64,000 bases of DNA from Xestospongia muta (lineage: Eukaryota; Porifera; Demospongiae; Haplosclerida; Petrosiidae), in contig OY848917.1 in assembly GCA_963693285.1 (NCBI GenBank), forward strand, positions 22,388,245-22,452,244. Reading direction: 5' to 3'. Below the pieces are notes generated by a model, which was given only the letters and a program-made list of their open reading frames with translations, ran no database searches and was not told where the DNA came from. Both the position numbers and the translations under genes were made by a program. Below are positions 61,001 to 64,000 of the stretch, piece after piece. Each line of letters opens with the position of its first letter. Position 1 is the stretch's first letter.

Positions 61001-63943
61001 CATACATGAAAGTCTCCAAGCCCCTTTTGTTTAGAAGTGTATCATTACAGCTTGTCAATGGTGGCTACCCCTTGAAAAAGGTATCAGTTGTCTTTTTAGG
61101 ACTCTTACAAGCCAGCACAATTAGAATAAGTACATAATTGTGGTCACTAATTGGTTGTGTTGAAGCCTATACATGACCAATATCCTGTTATGGTAACACA
61201 CAAGTTGATCATTTAATTCTGTTGATTTTCTACACTTAATCAACTACATTTAAATAAGCTGAGAATTTTTATCATCACTTATCCCAGAGATTTGTAAACA
61301 TCAGAAAACAACACCCTACCACCATGAGGATATTGGTCTCCTTCTGTAAGATTTTACTATATGTCTCTGCACTGCAGCTGAAGGCCAAAGTCAATACAAA
61401 GAATTTCACATTTCACACAGCCCACATTACAATGGGGTACTCTCCTTTCTTTTAACCTTTTGTCATCTTTTCTAACATCTTTATCTCCATGAAACATCTC
61501 TTGATTCATAGATTAATTGACCCCCAGCATTTGTGTTCACATTGGTTAAACTCAAGTCAAAGAAAAGTACAGTATCTCAAATTTTTGGTGGAACTCCATA
61601 AACCTTTTTTAAATCAATAAACTGTTTGGAAGCCACACTGTGCCTAAACGTTACTATGTTCATTCTCGATAGATTTTTACAAGTACAATCAATATTAATA
61701 CCTTCTGTCTTTGACTGTGTTAGCCTTCTTCTCATTTTACTAGCTGGATTTCTGTGATCCATATTGATGACAATCATGTTTTAAACTGTGGTATTACCAA
61801 ATTCTGCTTTCTTTTGCTTTATTTAGCTCAACTTTGTAATGGCAATGGTTACTTTACTTCCTATTACTTACCTTTACTTGTCTACTTGAAGTTTCTTTGC
61901 CAATCCTATCATTGAGTTGTCTGTAGTTGCTCACATTTCTGCTTGGTAGCTCAGCCCACCAGCAATTTGGAGGCCTCTTAATGTGATGATGAGTTGCTAC
62001 CACACTACTCTCAATCCTCATATGTAACCAATTCTCACTTGACTTGTCAACAACATTAAAGGAGATTCCTTCATGCTAGAAAAGCTGTTTGAAGACACCA
62101 GCTTGTTGTATCTATACTGTCTATGGCTATGTGATAATGATGTGTACAACATTTTTCTCCATTGTTTATGTTATATGTTTCCTTCCTTGTGGTCTACACG
62201 TCATATAATATCACCAATTGCTACTCACCTTAAGCCTGGGTGAAGTTAACAAAATATGAAAGTACTATTAGTAAGGATGTCTACATGACATAAGCCATGT
62301 AAACTGAGGCCCCAGGCAATTCCTGACCTAGCTTTTGCAGGAATGGGGTAGTTAGTTCAGTGCATAAATCTGGGCTGATGCTGTTTCACATCATGTGTCT
62401 TACCTGATCATTTAAGACCTTCTCATTATTAGGACAGAAGCAGTGTGCGATTGCTTGTGGACGTAATCTTTAGAAGGCAGCACCTTGTATGTATATAGGT
62501 TATACAATCTTTTGTGTCTCATTTGTTGCTAAACTTGGACTTGTGTACTGCTATGCTATCCTTTATTGATGACTTCATAGCTTAACATTAGGTCAATGAT
62601 GACTGACTAGCTACTTGCAGTTATTGTATTTGTTATTCACCTACTTGTTTGTTAATTCTTATTGTTGTGTTTCACATTTTCAGACTTTGTCAGGATTACC
62701 ACAACACCAAATCAGCTTGGATCTTTGATTCACCAGTACAGACAAAGAGCAACAATTGTCAAGGTAGTAGTTAAAATAATGTGTACATTATGAAGAAGTT
62801 AATAGATTATAAATTGAGTCTTGTGCCGATAATCAATTAAGCATTAGGCGTATGACTGATATTAGCTGAATCTGTTCAAATTGGTATAAAGCTGTGTAAG
62901 TGAGTAATTTATTCCACAAGCTTTCTACTTGTGCAAACTTCTAGGCAAGTTGTTGACCACGTTATGAAGTGATGGTGAAATACTGAAAGACAGATTTGCT
63001 TTCCAAAAACAGAAATTCTAAGACATTGATTATAAATACTGAAATGTGAGAACTTGGAAAGCATTGCCATGTGTAGCAAGTCTAAATGTCGCATGTGCAT
63101 GTGATGCCAGTGTTCAAATGGTTAGGTCTACATCAGTCTACTGTTTATAATATGAATGTCCCATTAAGGCTTTTCCTTTATGAATAAGGTACAAGTGTTA
63201 ATAGTGATACAATATATATGTTGCTCTGTACCAAAAGATTTAGGGACTCCTAGAAATTCTCAGAAATGTGGTGTTTTCCAACTTTGCATTGTGTCACCAG
63301 CATATAGACAAGTTCTCTTCTTTGATGAAATTGCTGTCAAACTTTAAAATAAGGACAAAGGCATTGCCAGAAGTACCAATGCATATTAGTGATTTTGATA
63401 GTAATGCTTGCCCTATTAGCTTGTTGTGCTTAAAATAGCTAAAACATTTACCTGCGTGATTGGTCTTTAATCAAAATATGATTTTTTATTTATTTGTAGC
63501 TATGAAAGTATGTCTCATTAAATTTTTCTGCTTTGTATTATAGGTTCAACTAGAAAACCAAAGACATCAAGACGTAATGTGAGATTAAGGGCAAAAAAGG
63601 TATGGGTCATACCTAATACCTAATAATTACTGTGTTAATGTTGTGTATATTTATTTAGCTTCCAAAGGTACAACTGTTGTTGTCTAAAGCGGAGGTGGTG
63701 CAAACCCAAAGCAATGCAAGCCATTCCTCAAGGTCAACAATTAAAGAAAATGACATTTGTCACATAGCAACAGATAAAGCTGACATTATTGAAGTTGCTC
63801 CAGACACTATTGAAGTTGCTCCAGATGTGGAATCAGAGCATACTGTTTTCAACTTTGCTGATAATTCTGGCAGTGCAGGTGTATCCCCTATAAGACCAAA
63901 ATTGAAGACATTTACTTTGGAAATATCAAAATTGAATAATTAA
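58001..63943 (+). CDS. Unrecognised four-exon gene with a 4.5-kb first intron
   Basis: Exons: 58001 to about 58192 (MFWEGREISVSVEMNFHDG, LFDCTSFDG, KRKKR), about 62685-62764 (LCQDYHNTKSAWIFDSPVQ), about 63544-63600 (a basic segment, TRKPKTSRRNVRLRAKK) and 63661-63943 (from LPKVQLLLSKAEVV to FTLEISKLNN-stop). Phases agree: AG then A across the first join, and G across the second. The protein would be about 200 residues, mostly disordered, with two basic patches and a serine/acidic tail, suggesting a nuclear factor. The tail holds an exact tandem repeat, IEVAPD twice. I do not recognise it. Confidence 0.5.
58480..59975 (+). pseudogene. Decayed SWIM-finger / YqaJ-type nuclease gene inside the intron
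   Basis: Plus-strand pieces in order: GYKYFVDDWVRNLLVHQI, VVRASVRHSQ, then SDTPLRAWVVVEV, CAHYTCMAGLGEACLHIAA (SWIM-type CxC...CxH zinc site), WPYASVSDIDFTIPAL, EETTRNQTWSKLWFKYRGGR, and MKLTGVSYCDFAVWSPNELV (end of a YqaJ-like PD-(D/E)xK nuclease fold). Stops and frame changes occur throughout, and the middle of the nuclease domain is missing. Proteins with this domain pair are abundant in cnidarians and sponges. Same orientation as its host gene. Confidence 0.7.
59976..62684. other. Rest of intron 1 of the gene at 58001
   Basis: AT-rich. Short frames occur (for example minus 61777-61577) without recognisable domains, and there is a short (TA)n run near 60261-60277. Probably more eroded mobile DNA. 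Confidence 0.3.
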
Positions 63944-64000
63944 CCACAGTATTATAAGGATGTTATATCTATCTCAAGGACTGACAATTATTCTGTGCAT

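Overview
This is a eukaryotic nuclear window, AT-rich, with GT-AG introns that are mostly short. Metazoan features (a complete AP-3 delta adaptin gene, a CYP3-clan cytochrome P450) combined with many DNA transposons and taxon-restricted gene families suggest an early-branching animal, most likely a demosponge. The taxon is an inference from style and content; no marker here proves it.

Layout. (1) 0-17 kb is a transposon graveyard. It holds a BED-type hAT remnant, an integrase scrap, a ZMYM/TTF-type hAT transposase (minus strand) split by a Gypsy LTR retrotransposon with intact LTRs and a 5-bp target duplication, a tyrosine-recombinase (DIRS/Ngaro-type) retrotransposon on the plus strand, a THAP fragment, another hAT remnant, and exons of an unrecognised decaying gene. 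(2) 18.2-22.9 kb: a 13-exon CYP3-clan P450 (plus) carrying a frameshifting A-run and an in-frame TAG at an exon start. (3) 24.3-29.1 kb: a six-exon gene for a 1257-residue protein with a helical-repeat N-terminus, a CxxC...SHxxPK...CxxCE zinc module and an FCS-type zinc finger. Its function is unknown. (4) A (TA)n tract of about 680 bp. (5) 31.2-32.7 kb: a small signal-anchor/coiled-coil gene (family member A, minus). (6) 34.2-44.9 kb: AP3D1 on the minus strand, 35 exons reconstructed in phase, 1236 residues. (7) A divergent two-exon small gene starts 226 bp from the AP3D1 start. (8) 47-52.5 kb: family member B (broken, plus) and member C (minus, many phase-0 coiled-coil exons). (9) 52.7-56.4 kb: a mosaic in which two direct copies of a zinc-knuckle repeat flank rearranged copies of the 28.6 kb and 31 kb genes, with a further insertion carrying a Crypton-like fragment and a foldback. 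(10) 58.0-63.9 kb: an unrecognised four-exon gene whose long first intron contains a decayed SWIM/YqaJ nuclease gene.

The genes show no operon-like functional coupling. AP3D1 encodes a vesicle-coat subunit and the P450 a membrane-bound monooxygenase. The most interesting material is the A/B/C/D family, which is inverted, duplicated and re-copied in the window and varies in its number of phase-0 coiled-coil exons, together with the HNH-like/FCS zinc protein, part of which was copied with family member A. Exon boundaries were read by eye from splice sites and reading phase; no alignment or database search was run.
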